Part shown: one piece after another, positions 54,597-63,677 of the stretch | How the letters are laid out: the number at the start of each line of letters is the position of its first letter | How positions within the stretch are numbered: the stretch's first letter is position 1 | Assembly (NCBI GenBank): GCA_947477745.1 | Contig: CANJUF010000004.1 | Location: 79,295 to 143,294 of the forward strand | DNA: 64,000 nt | Direction of reading: 5' to 3' | From: Sphingomonadaceae bacterium | Lineage (GTDB): Bacteria > Pseudomonadota > Alphaproteobacteria > Sphingomonadales > Sphingomonadaceae | Translations under genes and position numbers: made by a program | Notes under the pieces: generated by a model | The model's input: only the letters and a program-made list of their open reading frames with translations | What the model was told of the DNA's origin: nothing | Databases searched by the model: none

Positions 54597-54709
54597 GTAG
54601 TGCTCCCTACCATGCCCAATCGCGCGTGAGGCTAGCCTGATCACGGCTCATGGCAAGCGGGAAAGCACCGCCCTTCCCCAGCCCGCGCAACATGGCTAGA
54701 AACGATCGC

Positions 54710-55582
54710 ATGTCCACGACCTTCCAGCTCGACACTTCGACCAGCCGCGCCAACCCCACGCCTGCGCCGATGCGCCGGCTTACCGTGCCGCGTATCCGCC
54801 AGCGCAAGCAGGGCGGGGTGACCGCCGAGCCGATCGTGATGCTCACTGCCTATACCGCACGGCAGGCGCAACTTCTCGATCCGCATTGCGATATCCTGCT
54901 GATCGGCGATTCGCTGGGCCAGGTAATTTACGGCCTGCCGTCGAGCATCCCGGTGACGCTCGAAATGATGGCGAACCATGCCGCCGCCGTGGTGCGCGGC
55001 AGCTATCACTCGCTGGTGGTGGTCGACATGCCTTTCGGTTCCTACGAGGCTTCGCCGCAAAAGGCGTTCGAGAGCGCCGCTTATCTGCTGAAATTTTCGG
55101 GCGCGGCGGCGGTGAAGCTCGAGGGCGGGCAGGCGATGGCGGAAACCGTGGCCTTCCTCACCCAGCGCGGCATCCCGGTGCTGGGCCACGTTGGCCTCAC
55201 CCCGCAGGCAGTCAACGTGCTGGGCGGCTACATGGCGCGCGGGCGCAGCGATGCCGAAGCGGACAAGATCGTCTCGGACGCCAAGGCGCTCGACGAGGCG
55301 GGAGCCTTCGCGATTGTCGTCGAGGGCGTGGTCGAGCCGATCGCCGTGGCGGTTCAGAAAGCGGCCACATGCCCGGTGATCGGCATCGGCGCGTCGGCGC
55401 AGTGCGACGGGCAGGTGCTCGTCACCGAGGACATGCTGGGCATGTTCGAGCGGGTTCCGCGCTTCGTGAAACGGTATGGCGAAATTGCCGAAACCATCTC
55501 GGCCACCGCCGCACAATATGCTGCAGACGTGCGGTCACGCGTGTTTCCCGGCGAGGAACAGACTTACCAACCAAAGGTGTAA
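54710..55582 (+). CDS. panB: 3-methyl-2-oxobutanoate hydroxymethyltransferase
   Basis: First committed step of pantothenate synthesis (ketopantoate from 2-oxoisovalerate). 290 residues with [30 protein letters not shown] (metal Asp), [40 protein letters not shown] and [16 protein letters not shown]. Starts at ATG 54710; earlier in-frame Met overlap the divergent permease side. Shares 2-oxoisovalerate with leuA. Confidence 0.95.
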   Translation: MSTTFQLDTSTSRANPTPAPMRRLTVPRIRQRKQGGVTAEPIVMLTAYTARQAQLLDPHCDILLIGDSLGQVIYGLPSSIPVTLEMMANHAAAVVRGSYHSLVVVDMPFGSYEASPQKAFESAAYLLKFSGAAAVKLEGGQAMAETVAFLTQRGIPVLGHVGLTPQAVNVLGGYMARGRSDAEADKIVSDAKALDEAGAFAIVVEGVVEPIAVAVQKAATCPVIGIGASAQCDGQVLVTEDMLGMFERVPRFVKRYGEIAETISATAAQYAADVRSRVFPGEEQTYQPKV

Positions 55583-55583
55583 G

Positions 55584-56636
55584 TTAGCTCCACGGCGGCC
55601 TGACCGGCGGCGCGGGCGTGGCCGAAAAGCGCGGCGCGGGCGCTGGCTGCACGATCCCCGCTTCTTCGATGAAAGTGCCGCGCGCGACGTTGTGCGGATG
55701 CTTCGGCGCTTCGGCGAGGCTCAGAACCGGCGCGAAGCAGACGTCGCTGCCTTCGAGCAGCTCGCACCACTCGTCGCGGGTCTTTTGCAGGAATATCTGC
55801 GTCAGCCGCTCTTTCATTCTGGGCCAGGCGGCGCGGTCATTCTGTTGTGCGAAATCGGGGTCGCCCGCGACCCCTAGCCGTTCGAGCAATTCGGCATAGA
55901 ACTGCGCTTCGATCGGCCCCAGCGAGATGAATTTGCCGTCGGACGTTTCAAAAGTCTCGTAATAGGCCGCGCCGGTATCGAGGATGTTCTTGCCGCGCTC
56001 GTCCACCCAGCGGCCAATGCTGTGCAGGCCGTAGAACATGGTCGACAGCAGCGCCGCGCCGTCCACCATCGCGCAGTCGATAACCTGACCCTTGCCGGTC
56101 GATTTCGCCGAGAGAATCCCCGCGAGCATCCCGAAGGCCAGCATCATCCCGCCGCCGCCGAAATCGCCCACCGCGTTGAGCGGCGGCGTCGGTTTCTGCC
56201 CTTCGCGGCCATAGGCGTGCAGCGCGCCCGACAGCGCAATGTAATTAATGTCGTGCCCGGCAGCATGCGCCATCGGTCCGTCCTGTCCCCACCCGGTCAT
56301 CCGGCCCACGACGAGGCGGGGATTTACGCCCAAAAGAATGTCCGGCCCAAGGCCCAGCCGCTCGAGCACGCCGGGACGGAAGCCCTCGATCAGGCCGTCG
56401 GCCTCGCGCACCAGATCGAGCACCTGCGCGCGGCCTTCATCCGACTTCAGATCAAGCTCGACATGCTCGCGGTTGCGCAGGCTCGCATCGAATTTCAGCG
56501 CGCCCCGCTCGGCGGTGCCGGGCCGGTCGATGCGGATCACTCGCGCACCATGATCGGCCAGCATCATGCCGGTGAATGGTCCCGGACCGATCCCGGCGAA
56601 CTCGATGACGGTAATCCCTTCCAGCGCGCCGGGCAT
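55584..56636 (-). CDS. CaiB/BaiF CoA transferase family protein (alpha-methylacyl-CoA racemase-like)
   Basis: A 350-residue family III CoA transferase: LEGITVIEFAGIGPGPFTGMMLADHGARVIRIDR, FDASLRNREHVELDLKSDEGRA, DGLIEGFRPGVLERLGLGPDIL (catalytic-type Asp/Glu region), GWGQDGPMAHAAGHDINYIALSGALHA. Closest in pattern to alpha-methylacyl-CoA racemases, which act on 2-methylacyl-CoA; it may work on branched acyl-CoA. Convergent with panB (1-base gap). Confidence 0.9.
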   Translation of the reverse strand: MPGALEGITVIEFAGIGPGPFTGMMLADHGARVIRIDRPGTAERGALKFDASLRNREHVELDLKSDEGRAQVLDLVREADGLIEGFRPGVLERLGLGPDILLGVNPRLVVGRMTGWGQDGPMAHAAGHDINYIALSGALHAYGREGQKPTPPLNAVGDFGGGGMMLAFGMLAGILSAKSTGKGQVIDCAMVDGAALLSTMFYGLHSIGRWVDERGKNILDTGAAYYETFETSDGKFISLGPIEAQFYAELLERLGVAGDPDFAQQNDRAAWPRMKERLTQIFLQKTRDEWCELLEGSDVCFAPVLSLAEAPKHPHNVARGTFIEEAGIVQPAPAPRFSATPAPPVRPPWS

Positions 56637-56701
56637 GGCCTCTCCTCCCTTGTTAATGGCAGGAATGGCGATGCCCGAGGCATACCGTCATGTCGAGAGC
56701 A

Positions 56702-58066
56702 TCAAGCGTGCAGGTCGTACTGCTTGAGCAGATCGTACAGCGTGGGGCGGCTGATCCCGAGCAGCTTCGCAGTGCTCGAAATGTTGCCTTCGCTGCGCGC
56801 CAGCGCGTGGCGGATGATCTTGCGATCGGCCAGCTCGCGCGCGCTCTTGAGGTTGAGCGCGTTGATCTCGTCCTCGTCCGGGCTGGCAAGGTCGAGATCG
56901 GCAGCCCCGACCAGCTTGCCGTCCGCCATGATGACCGCGCGCTTCACCCGGTTTTCCAGTTCGCGCACATTGCCCGGCCAGCCCCATGCATCGATGGCGG
57001 CCAGCGCGTCGGGCGCAAAGCCGCGCACCTTGGGGTTCATCTCCTGCGCGAATCGGCCAAGGAACACCTTGGCGAACAAGGTCGCATCGCCCGGCCGTTC
57101 GGCCAGCGAGGGAATCTTCACGACGATCTCGGCGAGCCGGTAGAACAGGTCTTCACGAAACGTGCCCTCTGAAATCATCGATTCCAGGTTCTGGTGCGTC
57201 GCGCAGACCACGCGGGTGTCGACCGCGATCGACTTACGCGAGCCGATGCGCTCAATCACCCGCTCCTGCAGAAAGCGCAGCAGCTTGACCTGCAATTGCA
57301 GCGGGATATCGCCCACCTCGTCGAGGAACAGGGTGCCACCCTCTGCCTGCTCGATCTTGCCCTCGGTGGTTTTGACCGCGCCGGTGAACGCGCCCTTTTC
57401 ATGGCCGAACAGTTCGCTTTCGAGCAGGTTTTCGGGGATAGCCGCGCAGTTGATGGCAACGAAGGCGCGGCCCGCGCGGCCGCTTGCATCGTGCAGCCCA
57501 CGCGCCAGCAGTTCCTTGCCGGTACCGCTCGCGCCGAGCAGCATCACCGAAACGCTGGTGTTGGCCACCCGTTCGATGGTGCGCGCGACCTTGATCATTT
57601 CCGGCGCGCCGGTGACGAGGCTGCCGAGCACGCGCTCTTCCTTGCCCGCCCTGGCTGCGAGCTTGCGGTTCTCCTGCTCGATCCGCGAGAGTTGCAGCGC
57701 GCGACGCACGATCAGGCCGAGCGCATCGATGTCGACGGGCTTCTGATAGAAATCGTAAGCACCGCGTGCGATCGCCTGCAGCGCGCTTTCGCGGGCGCCG
57801 TGACCGCTGGCGACGATCACCTTGGTCTCGGGCTTGAGCGTCATGATCTCGTCGAGCACGGCCATGCCCTCGCTGGTGCCGTCGGGATCGGGCGGCAGGC
57901 CGAGGTCGAGCGTCACCACGTCGGGCGCATCGGAGCGTAGCGCGGCAAGCGCGGCGGCGCGGTCGCCCGCGATCACCACGTCGAAATCCTCCCACGCCCA
58001 CTTGAGCTGGGCCTGCAGGCCGGGATCGTCCTCGACAACCAGCAGCTTGGGTTTGTCTTCGCTCAT
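56702..58066 (-). CDS. prsR: PEP-CTERM-system response regulator PrsR (sigma-54 type)
   Basis: A 454-residue NtrC-class activator: receiver (LLVVEDDPGLQAQL, VVTLDLGLPPDPDG, YQKPVD), AAA+ domain with GASGTGKELLARG, GHEKGAFTGAVK (intact GAFTGA), GGTLFLDEVGD, WPGNVRELENRVKRA, and a C-terminal Fis helix-turn-helix NISSTAKLLGISRPTLYDLLKQ. The sequence matches PrsR, which activates exopolysaccharide/PEP-CTERM genes with RpoN. Start overlaps the prsK stop (ATGA). Confidence 0.93.
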   Translation of the reverse strand: MSEDKPKLLVVEDDPGLQAQLKWAWEDFDVVIAGDRAAALAALRSDAPDVVTLDLGLPPDPDGTSEGMAVLDEIMTLKPETKVIVASGHGARESALQAIARGAYDFYQKPVDIDALGLIVRRALQLSRIEQENRKLAARAGKEERVLGSLVTGAPEMIKVARTIERVANTSVSVMLLGASGTGKELLARGLHDASGRAGRAFVAINCAAIPENLLESELFGHEKGAFTGAVKTTEGKIEQAEGGTLFLDEVGDIPLQLQVKLLRFLQERVIERIGSRKSIAVDTRVVCATHQNLESMISEGTFREDLFYRLAEIVVKIPSLAERPGDATLFAKVFLGRFAQEMNPKVRGFAPDALAAIDAWGWPGNVRELENRVKRAVIMADGKLVGAADLDLASPDEDEINALNLKSARELADRKIIRHALARSEGNISSTAKLLGISRPTLYDLLKQYDLHA

Positions 58067-59865
58067 GATGCCTGTTTCCTCTGGGTATCGGTGACGGCCT
58101 GATAGATCTGGGCGGCGGCGCTGGCGGGAATCCGCACGGTGAAATGGGAGCCGAGTCCTTCGCGCGATTCGACTTCGAGCCGCCCTCGCATCGCCTTGAC
58201 GAGTTCGCGCGCCTCGAAAGCGCCGATGCCGAACCCGCCGCTCTTGGTGGAAACGAACGGCTTGAACAGCTTGCTGCGCACAAATTCGGGCGACATACCG
58301 CAGCCCGAGTCGAACACCTCGAAGCGGGCGTAAATGCCCTCGCTGGCGAGGCTGAGGATCACCGGCGTGCCCTCGGGGCTCGCATCGATGCCGTTCTGGA
58401 TCAGGTGGACCAGCACCTGTTCGAGCGATTCGGAATCGGCAGTGATTGTCACGTCGTCGCAGCGCGCGAGCATTACCTGCTCGCTCGCGGCAAACCGGCG
58501 CAGGGTCGATTGGACCACCTGGCTCGCGGCAACCTCGCGCAAAGTCTCGACCCCGCCGCCATAACGCGACAGCCGCGCGATCAGCGCGTTGAGCTTGTCC
58601 GCCGAATTGCGCAGCGTGACGAGCATGTCATCGCGGAATTCCTTCTTCTCGGCATGCAGCTCGGCATTGCGCGCGAGCAGGCTGAGCTGGCTGGCGAGGT
58701 TCTTGATGTCGTGCATCACGAAAGCGATACGGCGGTGGAAATCGTCGAACCGGCTGGCTTCGACCAGCGCGGTCTGGCTGGCGTTTTCGGCAAGGTAGCT
58801 GGCGAGCTGCTGGCCAACCACGCGCAGCAGGTCGAAATCCTCCCAGTCGAACTGGCGGACATAGGCAGGCCGCGCGAGCACCACCATGCCGACCAGCCGC
58901 TCGTAGTGAATCAGCGGAACCATCGCCCAGGCCCGTGGATGATCGACCAGCCATTGCGGCACCAGATCGCTTTCCGCGGCAGGCGCGCGTCCGGACCGCA
59001 CATCGTCGAGGTCCGCGATCCACCCTTCGCGCTCGAAAAACATGGCCGAAGGCTTATCGATGGCGCAGCCCGGCACATCGATCTCCGGCCAGTTCCAGCG
59101 CGCCGCGAGAGTAAGCTCGCCTTCGTCGCCCGGCGCCAGGAGTAGCCCGGCGGGACACTCGGCAATGTCGGCAACCGCCTTAACCGCACGCTCGCCCAGC
59201 GGCGGCGCATCAGGGCCGCTGCTCCCGATCGTGCGGGTAAAACGCAGCCATTCCTCGCGGTAATCGTAGCGGTGCTGGAAGAAGTGCTTGGCCAGCATCA
59301 CGCGCAGCCACCGGCGCAGCCGCCGCGATGGCAGCAGCAGCAGCGCCGCCGCGCTCGCCACGGTAAGGAAGCCAAGCTCCATCAGCCGCGCGAAATCGCC
59401 GCCCGCAAGCGCAAGCCACTGCGCGATTACGACCATGGCGACCAGATAGACGCCGATGATCAGCAGCGAGAAGGTCTGGAAGGTGACCGTGCGCGAAGGC
59501 CGGAACCGCAGCTCGTCGCGGCCCTTCGTGGCCGTCACCGCCATCAGCAGCGCAAGTGCCACCGTCGCCAGCCCGCGCAGCGAAGCTACCTCGGTCGGGA
59601 AACTACGGCCCAGCCGCGCCCCGGCAAACCGCAGTGAGCGCAGCGCATCGCTGCCATAGACGCCCACCGCGATCATCGTCGTGGTCATCACCATGACGAA
59701 GCCCGCGTGCGAGACCCAGCGTTCGAACAGCGGCACGATGTCGATGCCGATCTGGCCCGCGCGCAGCCGCCAGGCCAGTTCGGAAGCCGCGAACAGCATC
59801 GCGACATCGACCAGCCACAGGAGTACGACGGCATGCGGAATGTAGTGCTTGAAAAGGCGGATCAT
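58063..59865 (-). CDS. prsK: PrsK histidine kinase fused to a sugar-transferase N-terminus
   Basis: A 600-residue membrane kinase whose two ends come from different proteins. The start MIRLFKHYIPHAVVLLWLVD...QIGIDIVP...GVYGSDALRSLRFAGARL is the N-terminus of the PEP-CTERM-system sugar transferase (TIGR03013). After about residue 90 it becomes PrsK: RGRDELRFRPSRTVTFQTFSLL, a membrane part, a GAF-like region, FVMHDIKNLASQLSLLARNAELHAEKKEF (H-box), HLIQNGIDASPEG (N-box), DSGCGMSPEFV and GFGIGAFEARELVKAMRG. Normal PrsK has a longer N-terminal membrane domain. Kinase motifs are intact; whether it signals is not known. Confidence 0.85.
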   Translation of the reverse strand: MIRLFKHYIPHAVVLLWLVDVAMLFAASELAWRLRAGQIGIDIVPLFERWVSHAGFVMVMTTTMIAVGVYGSDALRSLRFAGARLGRSFPTEVASLRGLATVALALLMAVTATKGRDELRFRPSRTVTFQTFSLLIIGVYLVAMVVIAQWLALAGGDFARLMELGFLTVASAAALLLLPSRRLRRWLRVMLAKHFFQHRYDYREEWLRFTRTIGSSGPDAPPLGERAVKAVADIAECPAGLLLAPGDEGELTLAARWNWPEIDVPGCAIDKPSAMFFEREGWIADLDDVRSGRAPAAESDLVPQWLVDHPRAWAMVPLIHYERLVGMVVLARPAYVRQFDWEDFDLLRVVGQQLASYLAENASQTALVEASRFDDFHRRIAFVMHDIKNLASQLSLLARNAELHAEKKEFRDDMLVTLRNSADKLNALIARLSRYGGGVETLREVAASQVVQSTLRRFAASEQVMLARCDDVTITADSESLEQVLVHLIQNGIDASPEGTPVILSLASEGIYARFEVFDSGCGMSPEFVRSKLFKPFVSTKSGGFGIGAFEARELVKAMRGRLEVESREGLGSHFTVRIPASAAAQIYQAVTDTQRKQAS

Positions 59866-60140
59866 GGTTTCGGTCCAGCTGCGATCGGCCATTGGGGCCG
59901 TGCGCGTCCGGTCTAGTGCGCAGTGGTAAAATGTCGGTAAATCTGACAGTTCCGGAATAGGCGTGATCGAAACAAACGGCGGATATCGCCCACTTTCCGA
60001 GGAATTTTGTCGGACCGATTTACACGGCGCCGCGCGCTGCACGGTCGGCGTTAGGCCGGAAGTGCATAGGAGCGCCTAACCCGGCGTTAACCACATGCGC
60101 TCGAAGCTCGGTTAACCCGGGCGGTTTATGAAACCTTCCC

Positions 60141-60686
60141 ATGTCCCGCCACGCACCCATCATCCCCGTCGATGGCAAGCTGTACCGCCACTTCGCCATC
60201 GCGACGGTGTTGATCACCGGGTGCCTTGCCATGTTCGCAAGCGGCGAAAACCGAGAAGCCCTGTCCCAGGCCATCGAATCCCAGCAGCAGCAGGCTGAAG
60301 TGAAGGAGGTCGAAGCGAAGAAGGGCATCGGCAAGAAGGGCAATTTCTCCGACAAGCGCAAGGTCAAGGGCTCGTTCGGCACTGATTCCGAAGTTCGCTG
60401 GCGTCCGCCGGCGTCGGCAGGTCGCGGCGCCGGCTTTGCCGATTCCTCCGAGGCCGAGCTTGTCGCCGCGTCCGCCGTGACCTTCAACGGTCCGGCTGCC
60501 ACACCATCTGGCGCGCAAACCATCGTCGGTGCACCGCCGCCGGGGATGAGCGCGGCGGAATATGCCCAGATGACGAATCAGAAAAAGAAGAAAAAGCCGC
60601 CGCCGGAAAAGCGCGCGATGTCCGCGCACGAAGTCGATGCAATGATGGCCGCGTCAGACGCGCGCAGCCTGACGCGGCAGGATTGA
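60141..60686 (+). CDS. Hypothetical protein, single membrane helix
   Basis: A 181-residue protein: a short polar N-terminus, a hydrophobic helix near residues 18-34 (HFAIATVLITGCLAMFAS), a charged helix EIESQQQQAEVKEVEAKKG-like region, then a Pro/Ala/Lys-rich tail with KKKKKPPPEKR. Signal-anchor topology with a periplasmic tail is likely. Seen in sphingomonads as a conserved hypothetical; function unknown. 10 bases from the DUF3501 gene. Confidence 0.7.
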   Translation: MSRHAPIIPVDGKLYRHFAIATVLITGCLAMFASGENREALSQAIESQQQQAEVKEVEAKKGIGKKGNFSDKRKVKGSFGTDSEVRWRPPASAGRGAGFADSSEAELVAASAVTFNGPAATPSGAQTIVGAPPPGMSAAEYAQMTNQKKKKKPPPEKRAMSAHEVDAMMAASDARSLTRQD

Positions 60687-60696
60687 GGCTAATGCC

Positions 60697-61293
60697 CTAG
60701 AAGCACTCGCGCGCTAGAAACGCGCGCGTGTCGGGGCCGATCAACGCCGCATGGCCGTAATTCGGATGGTCGATCACGACCATCGCCTGCGCCTCGCCGC
60801 TGTTCCATGCGGCAATCGCCTCGGGCGGGAAATCGAAGTGGAAGAAATGCACGGCGCTGGCTTTGCCGTCGCTTTCGCGCGTGCGTTCGACATCGCCTTC
60901 CGGGCGGGCCTTGATGACGAGATCGCCCAGCCGGATCGAAATGTGCTGTTCAACATTGCCGATCTTGCGCAGGAACAAGTCGCGCTGCACCGGATCGGCA
61001 CCCTCGAACAGAACTGTCGCAGTCAGTTCGCTGCCCTTGGGCACCATCGGATCGTAAGCGGTGAGTTCATCGACGAGCTGCTGGGGTCCGCCCTTCTCGA
61101 TCCGCAGCATCTCCTGGATCTGGAGCCACATCGAATCCCAGTTCTCGAACAGGATCACCGCATTGGGCCCGACGCTGAGCCGCGTGAGCTTCTTGCGCTC
61201 GATCGCCTCGGCTTTCTTTTCCTTGCGGATCAGCTCGTACTGCTCGGTCGCCATGATATCGTCGGCGGTTATGGTGCGGGCATTTCGGGGCAT
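60697..61293 (-). CDS. DUF3501 family protein
   Basis: A 198-residue cytosolic protein: ITADDIMATEQYELIRKEKKAEAIERKKLTRLSVGPNAVILFENWDSMWLQIQEMLRIEKGG is the DUF3501 signature, followed by VVIDHPNYGHAALI. Function unknown; the family travels with the Fe-S protein and rubrerythrin as here. ATG 61293. A palindromic repeat fills most of the 113 bases before it. Confidence 0.92.
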   Translation of the reverse strand: MPRNARTITADDIMATEQYELIRKEKKAEAIERKKLTRLSVGPNAVILFENWDSMWLQIQEMLRIEKGGPQQLVDELTAYDPMVPKGSELTATVLFEGADPVQRDLFLRKIGNVEQHISIRLGDLVIKARPEGDVERTRESDGKASAVHFFHFDFPPEAIAAWNSGEAQAMVVIDHPNYGHAALIGPDTRAFLARECF

Positions 61294-61306
61294 ATGACTT
61301 CCTTCT

Positions 61307-61393
61307 CCCCCTCCCGCTTGCGGGAGGGGTCGGGGGTGGGAGATCGGGGTGCAGGACTTGCCCACCCCTGGCCCCTCCCGCAAGCGGGAGGGG
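61307..61393. repeat. 87-bp palindromic element between the DUF3501 and Fe-S genes
   Basis: Two hairpins CCCCTCCCGC/GCGGGAGGGG (starting 61309 and 61372) enclose GGGGGTGGG and CCCACCCC. Same design as the element inside dnaE2 (43216-43344), with a shorter middle. It fills nearly the whole intergenic space of the operon and could affect mRNA processing. Confidence 0.85.
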
Positions 61394-61406
61394 AACGACA
61401 CGGCGA

Positions 61407-62732
61407 TCACAGGCCGTAGGCAAGTGCCATGACTTCGATCGGATGGCCGATCCGGGAAGGCGGCTCGTTGCCATTGGCTTCGATCACCTGCCTGAGATGC
61501 GGCCCGGCGAGCGGGCACTCGCTCACCACAAGGTCGGGATTTTCCTTCATCAGGTTCCGGCCCGTCGGCTTGCCGACCTTGATCGCACGGTCGAAATTCT
61601 GCTTGAAAATGCCCCATTTGCCGCCGTGGCCCGAACAGCGCTCGGTCAGCTGAGGCTTGGCCTCGGGGATCAGGCGCAGCATCTCCATCGCCTTTGGACC
61701 CATGTTCTGCGCGCGCGCATGGCAGGCGAAATGGACGCCGATGGTCTTGGCCATCGGCTCGATCGGAGCAAGGCCGCCCTTCTTGGCGAGCGCCACGACA
61801 TATTCCGAAACGTCGAAGGTGTGCTTTGAGAGCGCGGCGACATTCGAGTTATCGGGCTCGATCAGGGGCCATTCGAACTTGAGCATCAAGGCGCAGCTGG
61901 TGGTAAGCGGCACAATGTCCCAGCCGTCTTCGATCAGCGGGACGAAATAGGCCGAGATCCGCTCCGCCGCGCTGGCAACCGCGGCCATGTCACCGTTCTC
62001 GAACTTGGGCATGCCGCAGCAATCGGGATATTCGACGCGCACTTGCACGCCGTTATGCGCGAGCACTTTCATCGCTGCTTCGCCCGGTGTCGCATCGTTG
62101 AAGTTGTCGTGGCACCCGGCATAGAGCACCGCCTTGCGCCCGAAGGCCGGGCCATCGGGATTGGGCGCGGGAACCACTGCCTGCGCGCCATTGGCGAAAG
62201 CAATCTCGCGAAACGACGGGACATGGGCGCGGGTGTCGATGCCGATCACCGCTTCCATGACCGGGCGGGTCAATGCGTTGCCTTCGCCGGTCGCCCAGTT
62301 AGCGAGGCCTGCAAAGGCGGTGCCCAGCTTCCCGTTGCGGGTCATCTTCGCGAGTTCGCGGTCGGCCAGCGATGTGTCGCCATTGCGGTTCTCGACCGCG
62401 CGGTGGCGCAGCATCAGGTGCGGGAAATCAAGATCGAACTCATGCGGCGGCACATAGGGGCACTTGGTCATGAAGCACATGTCGCACAGCGTGCAGGCAT
62501 CCACGACGGCCTTGAGCTGCCCCGCTGAAAGGTCGGCGACCTCTTCGTTGGGCGATTCGTCGATCATGTCGAACAGCAGCGGAAAGCTGTCGCACAGGTT
62601 GAAGCAGCGACGGCAGCCGTGGCAGATGTCATAGACACGGCGCAGCTCGGCCTCGAGCGCGGCTCCGTCGTACCACTCCTCGTCCTGCCACGGAATCGTG
62701 TGGCGGGTCGGTGCTTCAAGGCTGCCTTCCAT
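61407..62732 (-). CDS. Heterodisulfide-reductase-like iron-sulfur protein
   Basis: A 441-residue cytosolic protein with two [4Fe-4S] motifs, CHGCRRCFNLC (near residue 37) and CTLCDMCFMTKCP (near 85), and two CCG domains, YAGCHDNFND...DCCGMPKFENGDM and HFACHARAQNMGP...CSGHGGKWGIF. It belongs with GlpC/HdrB-type electron transfer proteins. Together with rubrerythrin and DUF3501 it forms a conserved three-gene set, probably a peroxide-reduction or redox pathway; the electron donor is unknown. ATG 62732. Confidence 0.9.
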   Translation of the reverse strand: MEGSLEAPTRHTIPWQDEEWYDGAALEAELRRVYDICHGCRRCFNLCDSFPLLFDMIDESPNEEVADLSAGQLKAVVDACTLCDMCFMTKCPYVPPHEFDLDFPHLMLRHRAVENRNGDTSLADRELAKMTRNGKLGTAFAGLANWATGEGNALTRPVMEAVIGIDTRAHVPSFREIAFANGAQAVVPAPNPDGPAFGRKAVLYAGCHDNFNDATPGEAAMKVLAHNGVQVRVEYPDCCGMPKFENGDMAAVASAAERISAYFVPLIEDGWDIVPLTTSCALMLKFEWPLIEPDNSNVAALSKHTFDVSEYVVALAKKGGLAPIEPMAKTIGVHFACHARAQNMGPKAMEMLRLIPEAKPQLTERCSGHGGKWGIFKQNFDRAIKVGKPTGRNLMKENPDLVVSECPLAGPHLRQVIEANGNEPPSRIGHPIEVMALAYGL

Positions 62733-62800
62733 GTGCGATTCCTTGCTTCTTGATTGAGAGCTCCCGGGTCTGGCTTCGCCAACCCGAGGACAGGCTGCGC

Positions 62801-62841
62801 GAAACAATCCAGGGCAGCGTGATGCGGCGCTGGATTGCTTC
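62801..62841. repeat. Partial palindromic repeat between Fe-S and rubrerythrin genes
   Basis: AACAATCCAG and CTGGATTGCTT are inverted copies separated by about 20 bases. The same CCAGxxx/CTGGATTGCTTCG core appears inside the imuB element, so it is a degraded or partial copy of that repeat. The 150-base space holds nothing else clear. Confidence 0.6.
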
Positions 62842-62882
62842 GTCGCAAGCTCCTCGAACACCGAGGAGCAATTCATCCAAAA

Positions 62883-63302
62883 TCAGGCGTCGAGGCTGTC
62901 GAGCGTTTTCTGGAACTTGCCAGCGTGGCTCTTCTCGGCCTTGGCGAGCGTCTCGAACCAGTCGGCGATCTCGTCGAAGCCTTCGTCGCGCGCGGTCTTG
63001 GCCATGCCCGGGTACATATCGGTGTACTCGTGGGTTTCGCCGGCGACCGAAGCCGCCAGGTTGTTGGCGGTATTGCCGATCGGCAGGCCGGTGGCCGGAT
63101 CGCCGGTTTCCTCGAGATATTCGAGGTGGCCATGCGCGTGACCGGTCTCACCCTCGGCGGTCGAGCGGAACACGGCGGCGACATCGTTGTATCCTTCAAC
63201 GTCCGCCTTCTGTGCGAAATAGAGGTAGCGGCGGTTGGCCTGGCTCTCACCGGCGAACGCAGCCTTGAGGTTTTCCTCGGTCTTAGATCCCTTCAGTCCC
63301 AT
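62883..63302 (-). CDS. Rubrerythrin, rubredoxin-less
   Basis: A 139-residue di-iron protein with the ExxH ligand pairs [15 protein letters not shown] and [14 protein letters not shown], and [11 protein letters not shown] in the second half. It has no C-terminal rubredoxin domain, so it is the short form. Reduces peroxide using electrons from the neighbouring Fe-S protein (inference). The ATG has AAAGGAG. First gene of the rubrerythrin/Fe-S/DUF3501 unit. Confidence 0.94.
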   Translation of the reverse strand: MGLKGSKTEENLKAAFAGESQANRRYLYFAQKADVEGYNDVAAVFRSTAEGETGHAHGHLEYLEETGDPATGLPIGNTANNLAASVAGETHEYTDMYPGMAKTARDEGFDEIADWFETLAKAEKSHAGKFQKTLDSLDA

Positions 63303-63492
63303 GGTACCTGCTCCTTTGCTGGGGTTATCAGTGATACCCTATTGGGCCGCGCGGGCACCTTGCGCCATCGCAAAATTCCGCGATCGATAATCGGCAAAAG
63401 CGATCATCGCGCTGCGAATTATTCGCAAAGGAGATTTATCGGGATTTGGCGAAGGCGTGCCCAACGGGCCTGGCAGGCCGACGTTCAAATGC

Positions 63493-63576
63493 TGGTGCCC
63501 CTGGCCCGACTCGAACGGGCACGTCTTGCGACAAACGATTTTGAGTCGTTCGCGTCTACCATTCCGCCACAGGGGC
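63493..63576 (-). tRNA. tRNA-Leu (CAA)
   Basis: An 84-base class II tRNA: acceptor GCCCCTG/CAGGGGC, anticodon loop CTCAAAA (CAA), a long variable arm, T-loop GTTCGAGTC and encoded CCA. Reads TTG codons. 190 bases upstream of rubrerythrin and just downstream of the inositol phosphatase gene. Confidence 0.95.
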
Positions 63577-63677
63577 CGCCTGTGCAGGCGCGGTCCTTAG
63601 AGCATCGTGCGCAAAAGTGGGAGCCGGTTTTCCGCAAAAAACGATGCGGCCACGAAATGCTGCCAGGACGCGCCAGT

